Shown here: positions 25,537-35,207 of the stretch, piece after piece
How the letters are laid out: every line of letters starts with the position of its first letter
How positions within the stretch are numbered: position 1 is the first letter of the stretch
NCBI RefSeq assembly: GCF_039545455.1
Contig: NZ_CP154468.1
Location: 1 to 64,000, forward strand
DNA: 64,000 nt
Reading direction: 5' to 3'
Source of the DNA: Brucella sp. BE17
GTDB taxonomy: Bacteria; Pseudomonadota; Alphaproteobacteria; Rhizobiales; Rhizobiaceae
Translations under genes and position numbers: made by a program
Notes under the pieces: model-generated
What the model was told of the DNA's origin: nothing
What the model saw: only the letters and a program-made list of their open reading frames with translations
The model's database searches: none

Positions 25537-26103
25537 TTAACGTTGCTCCCACTCACGCCGCAGGATCGCGTACTGCAATGTGTTTTCGTAAACTGGATTT
25601 CCGGCGCTGTCGTTTTGGAACGTCACATAGTCAAGGAACAACCCCTCTTCCCGCATGCCAAGCTTCTTGCAGAGCCGCCGGGACGAGGCGTTGTGGTCCT
25701 CCACATACGCGTAGATGCGCCTCATATTTTGGTGAAAGAATAAATCGGCGCAGAGAGCTTCGGCCACCTCGAAAGCATAGCCCTTGCCACTGAAGAGTGG
25801 GTTGAAGTTCCAACCGACTGAAGCTGTGTCCGGTTGCTGAGGGCTTTCCGTGTCGTCCGGCCACACGGGATCAGGATGTACGAAAAGGTCGCCTATGAGT
25901 TTACCTGTTTCCTTAAGGCACACAGCAAGGTATTCATCTTCGTCCGCGCGCTTTAGAACCTCAGCTTCAGCTGCCTTCATATCTGCGAGCCTGAGCGAAA
26001 AGAAACAGCTTGCAGATGGCTTTTGCAAGTAAGCAAACAAAGCCTCCGCATCATCTGCGCGAAAATTCCTGATAGTCAGGCGGTCGGTTTGGATCGTTTT
26101 CAA
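25537..26103 (-). CDS. GNAT-family N-acetyltransferase
   Basis: The 188-residue protein resembles the RimJ/RimL branch of GNAT enzymes, which acetylate protein N-termini or small molecules. It starts TDRLTIRNFRADDAEALFAYL, has SVGWNFNPLFSGKGYAFEVAEAL (acetyl-CoA-binding loop, degenerate Q/RxxGxG/A with GKGYA) and MRRIYAYVEDHNASSRRLCKKLGMREEG near the C-terminus, a typical family ending. The ATG at 26103 is supported by alignment of the N-terminus to the family. Its substrate cannot be predicted. Confidence 0.85.
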   Translation of the reverse strand: MKTIQTDRLTIRNFRADDAEALFAYLQKPSASCFFSLRLADMKAAEAEVLKRADEDEYLAVCLKETGKLIGDLFVHPDPVWPDDTESPQQPDTASVGWNFNPLFSGKGYAFEVAEALCADLFFHQNMRRIYAYVEDHNASSRRLCKKLGMREEGLFLDYVTFQNDSAGNPVYENTLQYAILRREWEQR

Positions 26104-26350
26104 CTGAGCAGCTTCCTAAAATCAGACTTCAGAAAAGGTATGCAACGCATCGCGGCCTCTATGGCATGCTCGAGATGACCACTTTATGGCGGAGGTCATC
26201 AGCGCCTGATTACTAGCCGATGCAAGTGAATGCTGGCAGAATATGCATGGACGATCTGCACATTCATCCGCAAGGCCAGCGCCCTATCCGGGATCGCGGG
26301 TGAAGACCGCCCCTAGCGTTTTGCGAGCCATCCGGCCCAATCCACTATGC

Positions 26351-26762
26351 TCAATCCCAACCCGGTAGCGCGGAAGTATCCAGGCCGGGAAAAGTGAAGC
26401 GTGCGGTGTGCATCGCTCTCCCTTCGAGCCGGTAGACGATTTCAAGTTCATCGGCGTCTTGGGGCGGGAGCGTTGCGCGGACGGTTTGAGAGTCTGCGCC
26501 GTCGATCTTCAGTTCGAGGCGACAGTTGGCCGCGCAGTCGATCGCACCAAGAAGGTTATGGAGGCGAAGCTGACGACCTGCCAGTTCGCTGTACTACAAG
26601 CGCAATTCTACAGGCTGCCCATCGTCGGTCGTCCCGCGCGCTGCTGAGAATGTGGCAAGCATTTCGTCGGCACCCTCTGTGCCATATTGCCAGTCAGCAT
26701 CTCGTACCTATGCCGAAGAAGAGACGCCGACAAGGGCTGCAAACATGGTGATGCGTTTCATA
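26351..26762 (-). pseudogene. Broken gene for an exported protein
   Basis: On the minus strand ATG at 26762 opens a signal-like peptide (MKRITMFAALVGVSSSA) that runs into a stop. A shifted frame continues ADWQYGTEGADEMLATFSAARG, meets another stop after VELRL, then reads on as a long conserved-looking tail (RQLRLHNLLGAIDCAANCRLELKIDGADSQTVRA, then LEIVYRLEGRAMHTARFTFPGLDTS) to the stop at 26351. At least one frameshift and one stop codon disrupt it. Function unknown. The neighbouring stretches 26104-26350 and 26763-27127 show nothing I can support. Confidence 0.55.
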
Positions 26763-27127
26763 TCAATCTCTGCTCTCATATGAGATGACGCCGCCCGTTT
26801 AAACCTTGGTTTGGGTCACACTTGGTCTCTGGACTAAACGGGCGGCTTGAAGAAGATAGTCGTCGACGGTGCACGCAAATTTCCGCCAGACTGGTTCTCG
26901 TCCTGATAAGGTGTTTGGGCGGTGCTCATATGACGTTCCGTCGGTTCGCTGAACTCTCCATTTGCGGCGCATGTTGTTAACATCGATTTATCCTGCTTTC
27001 TTCACACAGAGCACAAGAGCCGCTCCAAATATTGGCCGCCGAAATGGCTGCGGTTTGACGTTTCACGTTCTACCAAGGTTTTCGAGGCCGGTGACGACCT
27101 AAGGGTGAATGATAATTGGATTTGGAC

Positions 27128-27763
27128 ATGTTTATTAGATTTGCAACGATCCTGCTGTTCGCTTTCAGCAATTGCTTAATGGCTCAAGGTGGCACACACT
27201 CCCCTGTGCCGATTGGCACCGACCAAGACGCGAGTGCTTTGATAGATCGCCTGAAATCGACCGGCCGGATAGCGCAGGATAGCTCCCTCGTCCCGCAGCT
27301 GATCGCTGAATTTGCCGAAGCATCGGAAGACACACAATTCGACACGCTTGCTGTGCTCGCCTTTCTTGCGAGGGATCGCGAGCAACCGCCCACCTTGTCC
27401 AGGGACAACTGGCACAGCATAATGGATTTCTGCTTCCAGATTCTGTCCAAACCGGCAGGCCGGGGGCTGCATTTAGCGGCGCGCTCGGTCTTGCTGATGG
27501 GGAATGATCTTGAGATTGCTCAACGGGCTAAGTCCCTGCTGAACCATGAGGAGGGACTTGTGCGCTATAACGGCGTTAAGTTGATTTATGGCTATGGTGA
27601 CCATATACACGTCGCTGATTTCGCAGACGAAATCACCCAAGCTGCAGATGATCCGGATCAACATGTCAGCAACGCTGCAAAGGTCCTGATCAGCCGGCTC
27701 GGCCTGGAGTACACTCCAGGCCCAGTCCGTGCCAATTCTGCCAGTGAGCCAAATGCTGAATAG
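27128..27763 (+). CDS. Exported HEAT-like helical protein of unknown function
   Basis: From the ATG at 27128 the protein has about 211 residues: a signal peptide (MFIRFATILLFAFSNCLMAQGG) and a mature part made of short amphipathic helices (LIDRLKSTGRIAQDSSLVPQLIAEFAE, FDTLAVLAFLARD, ARSVLLMGNDLEIAQRAKSLL, GLVRYNGVKLIYGYGDH, NAAKVLISRLGLEY). The repeat spacing of 35-40 residues fits a HEAT/ARM-like solenoid. It is the first of a run of exported proteins; the next gene starts within its last codons. Confidence 0.6.
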   Translation: MFIRFATILLFAFSNCLMAQGGTHSPVPIGTDQDASALIDRLKSTGRIAQDSSLVPQLIAEFAEASEDTQFDTLAVLAFLARDREQPPTLSRDNWHSIMDFCFQILSKPAGRGLHLAARSVLLMGNDLEIAQRAKSLLNHEEGLVRYNGVKLIYGYGDHIHVADFADEITQAADDPDQHVSNAAKVLISRLGLEYTPGPVRANSASEPNAE

Positions 27764-28375
27764 ATTGGTCGCACTGATTGTTAGCCTTGGCTTGCCCTGC
27801 CCGTCTGGGCTGGGGACAAAAGTGGACCCCCTTTTATCGACAAAACCTATGAAGGTCGCGTCACCCTCGAAGTTATGGCCCCCCAGAGCGAAACAGCAAT
27901 CAGCCGGAAAGCTGGAGCTGCGATAATCACCCTGTCGTCAAACGATCAGGGTTCGATCAAGGTGCTTGGTATTGCGAGCATCGGTGGGCAACAGGCGCTC
28001 AAATTCGAGAACATACTGATGCCGATGGGCGATGTTTCCTGGAGCGACGGCGACATGACCATTGCTCTGACGGGTGAGATCGAGATGTTGAAACCGACGG
28101 CAGACCATGTGGTCACAGCGGCGGGTAAGGTGTCCGACGAAGCCATGATATTGCACTTGCGTAACGCCCGCGTGAATTGGGACGGCACAGATGGAGATAC
28201 CGAGCTTGATCTTGCTTTCTCCTTTGATCTGAAGGCCAAGGGCAAACCAGACAATGGTCGCCGTGCATCCGCTAGCAATTGTCAGGTTGTGGTGTGGCAG
28301 CCAAGACCGATTGCCAATCCTTTTGGCAGCTCGATGTCGACCGTGATGGTGCCCGTATGCATGCCAGGCCGGTGA
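27756..28375 (+). pseudogene. Frameshifted gene for an exported protein
   Basis: ATG at 27756 starts a signal peptide (MLNRLVALIVS) in one frame, while its continuation LALPVWAGDKSGPPFIDKTYEGRVTLEVMAPQSE and the body (to about FSFDLKAKGKPDNG) lie in the next frame. The shift is near 27790-27800. Another disruption near 28260-28290 seems likely because the last 45 residues are unlike a normal ending. It could be a real pseudogene or a base-calling error. I do not recognise the family. Confidence 0.55.
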
Positions 28376-28538
28376 ACCCTGGCTCTAGTGTCTCACAACT
28401 CCTGTCCGGATTTGGCATGACTAGAACCAAGTTTTGCTCACGGCGCGCTGCTCGCAAAGGCTGGATAACTGTTTGCGCGGCATAGCCAAGATATCGTCTG
28501 CAGCGGACCTCATATCTCAACAAAGCGGGATAAAGGGG

Positions 28539-29017
28539 ATGAAAATGCGATGGCTAGCCGGTGGAGTTCTGATTATACTGGTCGCTGTTATATCAGTTGG
28601 CGGCTACTTCTACTGGTTTTTGAACCTCCTCGCGCCATCGGGGCGCTGACGCAGGATCTAATTGCTCATTTTGATCCTGACACGCGCAGTCCAGACCTTA
28701 CTGATACTATCGCTGCCTATGTCGATCCTGACCTGAGCATTTCCGACCAGCAACGCCTTTTCCGTGCCAATGGCTTTGATTGCTTCATAAGCGGAGTTCC
28801 GAGGACGGATAGCCAGTACCTGACGTGTCGCAGGCCCATAGAAGCTCAGCGCAATTGCGAGCAGTTTTTCTACTACATCTATAAAAACGCTGCAGGCGAG
28901 AACGTGAAAACTCTGGCAACGGTCGTTTGTCGGGGCCGTGACAGTTTTCTTGGCCGATGCATCTATGAGCCGTTTCGGCAAGACGAACTGATCGAACGTT
29001 TTCCGCACGATGGTTGA
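28539..29017 (+). pseudogene. Frameshifted gene for a membrane-anchored Cys-rich protein
   Basis: ATG at 28539 after a GGG-rich ribosome site starts a TM anchor (WLAGGVLIILVAVISVGGYFYWFLNLLAPSG). A frameshift near 28645 moves the frame to ALTQDLIAHFDPDTRSPDLTDTIAAYVDPDLSISDQQRLFRANGFDC and on to a stop at 29017. The second part has four cysteines (GFDCF, TCRRP, NCEQF, VVCRG), suggesting a periplasmic disulfide-bonded domain. If the shift is an error, this is one intact gene of about 158 residues. Confidence 0.55.
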
Positions 29018-29043
29018 GAGGCGCTTGGCCCATTTATCCTCGA

Positions 29044-29505
29044 ATGTACGGATACCTGAAGACACAAGTCCCTCTTGCCCGCCTCGCCGGCACGGCCGCG
29101 TCGACTATGGCACAGGACAGCACCCAGACGTTGCGGCAAGCCCTTGGCAACATGCCTTAAATGCTGTTGTCCAACCTTGATCCAATGCAGGTTTTCTTCC
29201 TCGATATGTACGCCTGGAGTGGCCTGGGAGATAGAACTCCGAATCAGAATTCAATAATGCGCCTCAACATCGCTCGCGATATTGCGGCGCTCGATGGTTC
29301 GGGCAGCACCGTAGGCGTGGAAGAAGCCAGCATCGTGCAGGCGATGGTCATCTCCCCCATATTTGGTCTGGAAGCGCTTGATCCGGCTTCGATACTCGGG
29401 GTGAAGCGCATAGATGAAGCGCGGGCTAATCTGGAGGCTGCAGCGCAACCAAACGCCGAAGGCATACCGCCTTTTTCGGCGGCATCATCTCCGGCATTCA
29501 GATGA
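29044..29505 (+). pseudogene. Small gene interrupted by an in-frame stop
   Basis: One frame runs from ATG 29044 (MYGYLKTQVPLARLAGTAAS) to a TAA at 29158, then without shift continues MLLSNLDPMQVFFLDMYAW and RDIAALDGSGSTVGVEEASIVQAMVISP to the stop at 29505. The frame is otherwise open on both sides, which suggests a nonsense mutation or a restart at 29161. No family recognised. Confidence 0.4.
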
Positions 29506-29529
29506 ACAATCGTCCCGGTGTTGCGGTGT

Positions 29530-29875
29530 ATCTCTCATATGCTGACTACCAGAGCGCTGATCAGCGCTGCCATTCTACTTGAGGCTCGGTGGACTGAAAA
29601 CATGAAAACCACAGCCAAAATCTCGGGGCACTCCGACGCCTATGCCGGTGGCTATTGCGCCGCGGTCGTTACTTTTGCCGGGGCGGAGGGGGAGCAGGCC
29701 AACCCTGTGCTGCGCGAAATGCTCGACGCCTTCATGGAAGGGCAGTTCAATCTCTTGCAGATTGGGATGTCCGCCCCCAATAGGCGCTGCCACCACGGTC
29801 AGCTTTGAACCGAAAGCAGGCAAGTGCTGGAAACAGGCTGGCCCGATGCCATGAAGAGCGGCCTGCGCCTCACCT
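29530..29875 (+). pseudogene. Short broken reading frame of unknown origin
   Basis: One frame reads TENMKTTAKISGHSDAYAGG and AVVTFAGAEGEQANPVLREMLDAF, ending IGMSAPNR; the sensible continuation (ATTVSFEPKAGKCWKQAG) is in another frame after about 29785, then stops near 29855-29876. It looks like a decayed gene next to the other broken ones. No function can be suggested. Confidence 0.35.
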
Positions 29876-30323
29876 AATGACTTGGTGCGAGCATCGACGC
29901 GAACACATCTGACAATGGTTCGGGAACCGCCCCCTTAGCCCATATCACTTTATGGACGCGTCCGTGCTCGGTCCGCTCGATGCCGCAATAGGGGGCGGCA
30001 ATATCTGCACTAAGCATCTCGTTAAATCCGACCCGATCCAGCATGGCGTGCCATTGGGACACGGTGTGGCGACTGTGAACGCTGCGCGTAAACTCCATCT
30101 CTGCGCCCAGCCTTTGCACGTAAAAGTTTGTTGCGCCATCCTGACTCGCTGCCACACCGCTCCGTATGCCGTCAGCCGTGACACAATAAGCATCAAGTTC
30201 ACGCACGTAGCGGCCATCGCTCATCACAGGCGAGGTCAGCACACCGCCTATGCCGATCACCATAGCTGCAAAACGCAGGCCTTTCGGGAGCTTTACATAT
30301 GCTGCACTGAATGACAGGGGCAT
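29874..30323 (-). CDS. Hypothetical exported protein, 149 residues
   Basis: The N-terminus (LRFAAMVIGIGGVLTSPVMSDG) is a signal-like hydrophobic stretch preceded by basic residues. The mature part has two cysteines (DAYCVTAD, APYCGIER) and a W-rich motif (SQWHAMLDRVGFNEML). I do not recognise it. It is the only minus-strand gene in this part of the run and is convergent with the broken frames to its left. Confidence 0.5.
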   Translation of the reverse strand: MPLSFSAAYVKLPKGLRFAAMVIGIGGVLTSPVMSDGRYVRELDAYCVTADGIRSGVAASQDGATNFYVQRLGAEMEFTRSVHSRHTVSQWHAMLDRVGFNEMLSADIAAPYCGIERTEHGRVHKVIWAKGAVPEPLSDVFASMLAPSH

Positions 30324-30476
30324 GATCTCAACCTTTCAACGCGTTCAGCAATAGGACGGTCAGCGGCAGCAAAACCTTTGCTCGAAAACGGTCCACAGGC
30401 CGCTTCACAATTCCCCAAAGCAAGACCAAGGTTCGTCGCCCGCCACGCGTCCAATCCTCAACAGCAGGAGATTGCG

Positions 30477-31418
30477 ATGAAGGCATTGGTGATTATATCG
30501 GCACTTGCAGCCGCAACGACAGGCGCTCTGGCCCAAACCACCGCCACCGAATCCAGAAAAGTGTTGGTCGATCCCGATTTCGGACTGACGTTCGAGACGC
30601 CGGCCGGCTTCGAGGCAAACATGGTGGGCCAGACGCCGGAAGGCCAGGTATTGCTCACCGTCGCGACGACCAATCCAGCCCTTCCCGCATCTGACCCCGG
30701 CGGCAAGCTGTGCGACATCACCTTTCAATACCATCCAACCTTTGGTCAGGGCGATCAGGACTGGGTCAATTCGCTCGCCGACAATACCGGCTTCTATGAG
30801 AAAATGGCGCAAGCGGTGCCTGTGCCGGGTACGCTGGATAGCAGTAAGCACTTTTCCCATCGCGGCGCGTCGGCGCACCAGTTTTACGGCCAGCATGAAT
30901 TGGGCGGCGCGTTCACGGTGGCCGCAATCCCCACCCCAGAAGGGTTTGCTCTGGTCAGTTGCATCAGTACACAGTCAGACGCGGACTGGGATGCAGTTAC
31001 GCCGGTCATCGAGGCGATCACCGTGCCGGGCCAGCTACGCCGCCATCTCGTTGCAGTCGGAGGATGTGGCGCAGACCTGGCTGCGCTTGATGCCTTAATC
31101 CCCCACGCGGGGCGCGGTACGCTAGACGCAAAAACTATTGCGTTATTGGACGCGGAGCGCGCCAAGATCGTCACCATTTGCGATGGTTTGCATGCTGAGG
31201 CCGTCATGGACCAGGCAATCGCCAGAACGGGCCATGATGGCAGTTATCGTGCACTGCGCTATGATGCGCTTGCACGAATCGGTTCCGATCTTCTGACCGA
31301 GGAACAGCACAAGGCGCTGGATGGCGGGCGTCAACAGGTGGTCGAGACCAGCGACGAGGCTTCCGGCGATCGCTACGTGAAATACATGCATTTCATTGTC
31401 GGCTTGCGCAGCCTCTGA
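30477..31418 (+). CDS. Exported protein of unknown function, 313 residues
   Basis: The ATG at 30477 has a good ribosome site (CAGGAG) and opens a signal peptide (MKALVIISALAAATTGALAQ). The first 190 mature residues begin KVLVDPDFGLTFETPAGFEANMVGQTPEGQVLLTVAT, a pattern common in exported domains of unknown function; the last 110 residues are helical (DALIPHAGRGTLDAKTIALLDAERAKIVTICDGL). It may be followed by 31445-31687 and 31708-32403 as an operon. Confidence 0.65.
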   Translation: MKALVIISALAAATTGALAQTTATESRKVLVDPDFGLTFETPAGFEANMVGQTPEGQVLLTVATTNPALPASDPGGKLCDITFQYHPTFGQGDQDWVNSLADNTGFYEKMAQAVPVPGTLDSSKHFSHRGASAHQFYGQHELGGAFTVAAIPTPEGFALVSCISTQSDADWDAVTPVIEAITVPGQLRRHLVAVGGCGADLAALDALIPHAGRGTLDAKTIALLDAERAKIVTICDGLHAEAVMDQAIARTGHDGSYRALRYDALARIGSDLLTEEQHKALDGGRQQVVETSDEASGDRYVKYMHFIVGLRSL

Positions 31419-31444
31419 ATGAAGATCGGCCATGTTCGGCACGC

Positions 31445-31687
31445 TTGTTACAGTTGGATCCGTTCGGATTTATCATCGCCCTGGCGTGGCTTGCTATTGC
31501 CGCGATCATGTCGGTTATCCCGGCAAGCCGGGCAAAGGGGGGCTGTCACGCGCGGCGTGCTGCTATCGCTGTTCTGATCTCTGTCGCCGCGTTCAGTTTC
31601 GCGCGTACCCAGGTCTATCGCGATCTTGGCTTTTCCAGCTGGAACGATATGATTGAGAGCTTCCGTGCCGACGATCCAACGCGCTGA
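31445..31687 (+). CDS. Small two-TM protein
   Basis: This 80-residue protein has a TM segment at about 7-26 (FGFIIALAWLAIAAIMSVIP) and another at about 38-55 (RRAAIAVLISVAAFSFAR), with a polar tail (SSWNDMIESFRADDPTR). The start codon is TTG, which is weak evidence. It sits 27 bp after the upstream gene and 21 bp before the next gene, as if in an operon. Confidence 0.45.
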   Translation: MLQLDPFGFIIALAWLAIAAIMSVIPASRAKGGCHARRAAIAVLISVAAFSFARTQVYRDLGFSSWNDMIESFRADDPTR

Positions 31688-31707
31688 TTTCTTAGAAAGA
31701 GTTTTTC

Positions 31708-32403
31708 ATGTCCCGCTTTACCCAACCCCTGATCGCGCTTGCCCTTGGCATCATTCCGTTCTTCCTTTTCCTCGGCACCACCGAGATGGTGCGGGTCAAT
31801 GGCGAGATCGTTTCCGATAACCGGTTCAACCTGGGCGGCCTCATCATGGCCGTGATCGGCATTTTCATCGCGTTTGGCGTGCTGCGCCCTTCGGCGCCGA
31901 AAGACATAGCGCGAAAGCTCGTCGCCGCCATCGCCGCTTTGACCTGCCTCGTGCAGCTAGCCAATTCGCTTGATGTGATCCGGATCGAGCCTCTGGACTG
32001 GATCATGCCGGACCGCAATCTGCCGGCACTGCAATATTCGGGGCTGTCGGACAACGACTACATCTATCTGTCTGTTAAAACGCCCGACGCTTATCGTCGC
32101 GCGCTGACCCGAAAGAAGGGCGATATTGTAGGTGACGCTAGGGTGCATCAGGCCTATGCCGACCTCTGCCATGGCAGCCGCTATCGGATTGACTTGGCGC
32201 GCGCCGAACAGCTGCCTGACTATTTTGATCAGTCAGAACGGGCGGAAATCGAAGCCGAGGCACTGGCCAGGCTTGGCGCGGCCACGGTCGAGTGTTCGAT
32301 GTCTCGCTCCAGCCAAATGATGGGCAAGGCTGTCGACACTCTTCGTCGCGATATGGACCTTTTTGACAGGCTGGAAGCGGAGTATCGCGCTACCGCCGAA
32401 TAG
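31708..32403 (+). CDS. Membrane protein of unknown function, 231 residues
   Basis: It has three hydrophobic segments in its first 100 residues (IALALGIIPFFLFLG, LGGLIMAVIGIFIAFGVL, LVAAIAALTCLVQLANSL) and a soluble helical C-terminus (about 120-231) with DARVHQAYADLCHGSRYRIDLARAEQLPDYF. The ATG at 31708 follows an AAAGAG ribosome-like site. The family is not known to me. It ends 7 bp before the stop of the convergent DUF1176-like gene. Confidence 0.65.
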   Translation: MSRFTQPLIALALGIIPFFLFLGTTEMVRVNGEIVSDNRFNLGGLIMAVIGIFIAFGVLRPSAPKDIARKLVAAIAALTCLVQLANSLDVIRIEPLDWIMPDRNLPALQYSGLSDNDYIYLSVKTPDAYRRALTRKKGDIVGDARVHQAYADLCHGSRYRIDLARAEQLPDYFDQSERAEIEAEALARLGAATVECSMSRSSQMMGKAVDTLRRDMDLFDRLEAEYRATAE

Positions 32404-32409
32404 GCCTGG

Positions 32410-33006
32410 TCACCAGATGTCACGTTTGAGCACGACAATCGGGTTGTCTTCGCCATCAAACGTGGCATCGACTGCGAAATAGACGATCTCGAACTTGCCG
32501 TTCTTGAATGTCCAGTGCGTCTCGGTATGGGCGTCTTGCAGCTCACGCCAGTTATTGCGCTCGACCATGGTGCGGCTGGATGGGTCGTACTGCCCATTGG
32601 CTATTTCCCGCCGATACGGCGTCTCATAGATCACTACTTTTTCAACAGTGGCGTCTGAGCCCTCGCCGGTATAGGTGAGGTCAAACTTGGGTGTGGGAAA
32701 GACGATTTCAGACACAGTGCCACGCTGGTCAGAAAGTAGATAGACTGCCGTCTGGCTATAGGCACTAAACTGGCAGGGGAACTCGACAATCAGCGCCTGA
32801 CGCGCTGCCGTATCTTCGCCAACCTGCAACTCGTAGCTCGCGGGCTCCATTTCCGTTTCTTCCGGGGTAACGCAGAGTGCAGGAAGATTGGCAGCGTGAT
32901 AATCGAGCGCCCTCCTGATGGCTTCCGCTTGCCAGTTTGATTCCTCCGCCGCTGCTGGTAGCGCCAGCAAGAACACGCTGCTAATCATGATAAAGCGAGA
33001 GCGCAT
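32410..33006 (-). CDS. DUF1176-like exported protein
   Basis: From the ATG at 33006, which has a GGAG site 7 bp upstream, the protein has about 198 residues with a signal peptide (MRSRFIMISSVFLLALPAAAEE). The pattern C-V-T-P-E-E, then IVEFPCQFSAYSQTAVYLLSDQRG, VFPTPKFDL, YDPSSRTMVE and HWTFKNGKFEIVYF resembles the C-terminal half of DUF1176 proteins, periplasmic proteins of unknown role. Longer start choices would overlap the divergent gene at 33155. Confidence 0.6.
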   Translation of the reverse strand: MRSRFIMISSVFLLALPAAAEESNWQAEAIRRALDYHAANLPALCVTPEETEMEPASYELQVGEDTAARQALIVEFPCQFSAYSQTAVYLLSDQRGTVSEIVFPTPKFDLTYTGEGSDATVEKVVIYETPYRREIANGQYDPSSRTMVERNNWRELQDAHTETHWTFKNGKFEIVYFAVDATFDGEDNPIVVLKRDIW

Positions 33007-33154
33007 TTCAGTCTCCATATCTGGTTTATCGGTGGGACGCCTGAAATGGTCATGACCTTGGTCGACCAAAAAAGATAGCTGGCCGACCAAGGTGGACGCT
33101 TTTTGTTTCGTCACATGGATACTGAAGGCTTCGGCCTCTATCGAGGAGATCAAC

Positions 33155-33742
33155 ATGTTCCGTAAGATGTTCGCAGCCGCAGCCTTGCTGGTGCTTTTTT
33201 CCGTTCCCAACGCTCTCGCTCAAGAGACGAGGGATTATCTTGGCGTACCAGGTCCAATAAAGGTCGGTGGCACAGACTACTTTTTGTCGTGGTCTTCGAA
33301 TCCGCAGGAAGGCTATTTCAAACAGGAGTACTTGCCTGAAGGCGCCGTAGCCAAAAGCTATGACAGCATGGTCATGGTGGAGTTTTTGGCGACTGACGCG
33401 CCGCTCACCGACGTTGTTTCTGCCCAGATGTCGACAATCCAGCAGCGTAAAGCGACAGATCCGGTCGCCAATATGGCCGTTTTCAACAATGCGGATACCG
33501 GCGAAATCCTACTGGATTTTCTGCTTTCAGCCAAAGATAAAAATGGCGAATATATTCTCGAATGGAATGGCTACCGCTACGTCGAAAGCAAGTTCAAAGG
33601 CCAGAGAGGTTCGATGCTGTTGGCCATCAGCGAGCGCGCCTATGGCGATAAGAATTCGGAGACCTTTCTTAAAAAACTTCGGGAATTCAAGGCCCAGCGC
33701 ACCTTGGATCTGACCCGTGCTGATCTGCCAAAACCCGACTAA
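33155..33742 (+). CDS. Exported protein of unknown function, 195 residues
   Basis: The ATG at 33155 has a strong ribosome site (CGAGGAGATC) and starts a signal peptide (MFRKMFAAAALLVLFSVPNALAQ). The mature protein (RDYLGVPGPIKVGGTDYFLSWSS, then MLLAISERAYGDKNSETFLKKLREF) looks like a compact alpha/beta domain without cysteines. It is divergent from the DUF1176-like gene, sharing a 150-bp promoter region. The family is not recognised. Confidence 0.65.
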   Translation: MFRKMFAAAALLVLFSVPNALAQETRDYLGVPGPIKVGGTDYFLSWSSNPQEGYFKQEYLPEGAVAKSYDSMVMVEFLATDAPLTDVVSAQMSTIQQRKATDPVANMAVFNNADTGEILLDFLLSAKDKNGEYILEWNGYRYVESKFKGQRGSMLLAISERAYGDKNSETFLKKLREFKAQRTLDLTRADLPKPD

Positions 33743-33772
33743 CCATCATCCACTGTTGTTGAGGGTTTGATT

Positions 33773-34490
33773 ATGAGATTATCATTTCCCCGTGCTCCAC
33801 TGTGCCCGGTTGCTCTTGCTGCCTTTTCCGCTGCTGCCGGTGGCAATCTCTGAATGGGGCGTCTCGCAGCGCCCGCTTTTGCAGGCAGTCCGAGCGATTT
33901 TATAGACGCGCTTGGACAGCGCAGATACAGGCACAATCGTGACGGAAGGCAACAAGTCGGCCTGTGACGCGCGCCACCCGAAAAGCCGACAGTCCCGGCG
34001 AGATGCTCTGGCGGGTTGGGATCACCGGGTCGGTTTGCCCGGATACCGTCGATTTTTGAACGTGGCATTTGCGACTTTGCCTGATCTTGAGGCGGATATT
34101 GAAGACAACCGGGTACGTACGGAGGCCGCGGTCTATGAAGACGTCGCGAAATATGAAGCCGCCTGTGGCAGTTTACGCACCGCGCTGAACAAGAACGCCA
34201 TCATCGATATCGAGGCCCCATCCGCTATCTGCTGCGCAATGCCAATGATGTCGGAATTTCTGTCGCCGAGTCTCCCGACGCTGCGGCAAATGAAGACAGC
34301 GAGGTAGTTCCGCTGATCGCCTTAGCCGCGTCCAGATTGCCCCGGTTGTCCGAGGTAAAAGACGTACTGGCGACCCATTCTAGAACACCTCTGCCGAGAG
34401 CCGACGTCGCGTGGGCCACAGCGGCCTCGCGTGTCGTTTCGGAAAGCCGTGCGTCGAGCGCTTCGAAGAAATCCGCCTCCACTAGGTCAC
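33773..34490 (+). pseudogene. Decayed gene for an exported helical protein
   Basis: ATG at 33773 opens a signal peptide (MRLSFPRAPLCPVALAAFSAAAGG) that meets a stop at about 33851. Other frames carry the likely remainder: AFATLPDLEADIEDNRVRTEAAVYEDVAKYEAACG, then after a shift near 34215 IRYLLRNANDVGISVAESPD and VVPLIALAASRLPRLSEVKDV to a stop near 34485. Several changes disrupt it, so it is a relic. No function. Confidence 0.45.
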
Positions 34491-34667
34491 GGTCGATTTG
34501 AGGTTTTCGCCGTTGCCAACGACGACCTCCACGGCGCGCAATTTTGTGCTCAACACGCGCGTCGTGTCGTCCTGTGCCAGCCCTAAGCCTGAAATGAGCA
34601 GGGTGCTGCCCACCATCACAATCTGCGCGACACGAAGGTGGAGGTGTCCGATCATCATCATCTCCAA
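34482..34667 (-). CDS. Possible small exported protein, 61 residues
   Basis: It has a signal-like segment (VAQIVMVGSTLLISGLGLAQ) and a short mature part (DDTTRVLSTKLRAVEVVVGNGENLKSTVT). It may be a truncated relic, because its stop falls at the end of the neighbouring decayed gene. Support is limited to the signal-like start and its 10-bp overlap with the upstream gene on the same strand. Confidence 0.3.
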   Translation of the reverse strand: MEMMMIGHLHLRVAQIVMVGSTLLISGLGLAQDDTTRVLSTKLRAVEVVVGNGENLKSTVT

Positions 34668-35194
34668 GGGTTGTTGGAACTCTTCATCTGCATATCAGAC
34701 GAAGCGGACGGCCCCGACCTTGGGACAAGCCGACGATAAGTATTCATCACCGCATCATTGGGCGCCGTCGAGAAGCTAAAGAGAGGGATAGTAGCCATCA
34801 TTCCATGGGCATAGCGGGCACGTCCCGGCATCAAAATGCTGAGCGCGCGCTGCATGAGTCCCAGCCATGGGGCATAGTGAGGCTCACATTCGCTGATAAG
34901 GAGCACAATCCGGCCCTTGTTCGACCGCTCGGAGACTTTGCTCCAGGGCGCCTCGACCTGATAGCCCACGGATTGGAACTGGACATGCGTATCGCTGAAT
35001 CCAATCGCAACATTCCAGTATTCAACACAGATGACGAGTGCCAAAAGGCCTGGCAGAGCGAAAATGAACAATGGCCACCACGGCAGCCCTGCCTGAACAA
35101 ATGTCGGCGTCGTGACTACCGCCAGGAGGATGATCAAGAGCGGAAATACGAAGGCCACAAGCCGGCGTTTGAGAGGCAGAAAATACATGATCAT
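34658..35194 (-). CDS. Two-TM protein with a PH-like cytoplasmic domain
   Basis: The 178-residue protein has two TM segments (about 13-33 and 38-58) separated by a short loop (VQAGLPWWP). A strand-rich domain follows (VAIGFSDTHVQFQSVGYQVEAPWSKVSERSNKGRIVLLISE), of the type seen in small bacterial PH-like membrane proteins. It is the last of three minus-strand genes (35921, 35208, 34658) that are 2-13 bp apart and likely co-transcribed. No specific role can be given. Confidence 0.55.
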   Translation of the reverse strand: MIMYFLPLKRRLVAFVFPLLIILLAVVTTPTFVQAGLPWWPLFIFALPGLLALVICVEYWNVAIGFSDTHVQFQSVGYQVEAPWSKVSERSNKGRIVLLISECEPHYAPWLGLMQRALSILMPGRARYAHGMMATIPLFSFSTAPNDAVMNTYRRLVPRSGPSASSDMQMKSSNNPWR

Positions 35195-35207
35195 GTGATG
35201 GTTTCTT

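Noticed and set aside
28279..28485. A separate small gene after the frameshifted exported-protein gene
   Set aside because: It has no ribosome site and is more likely a piece of the decayed gene's end in another frame.
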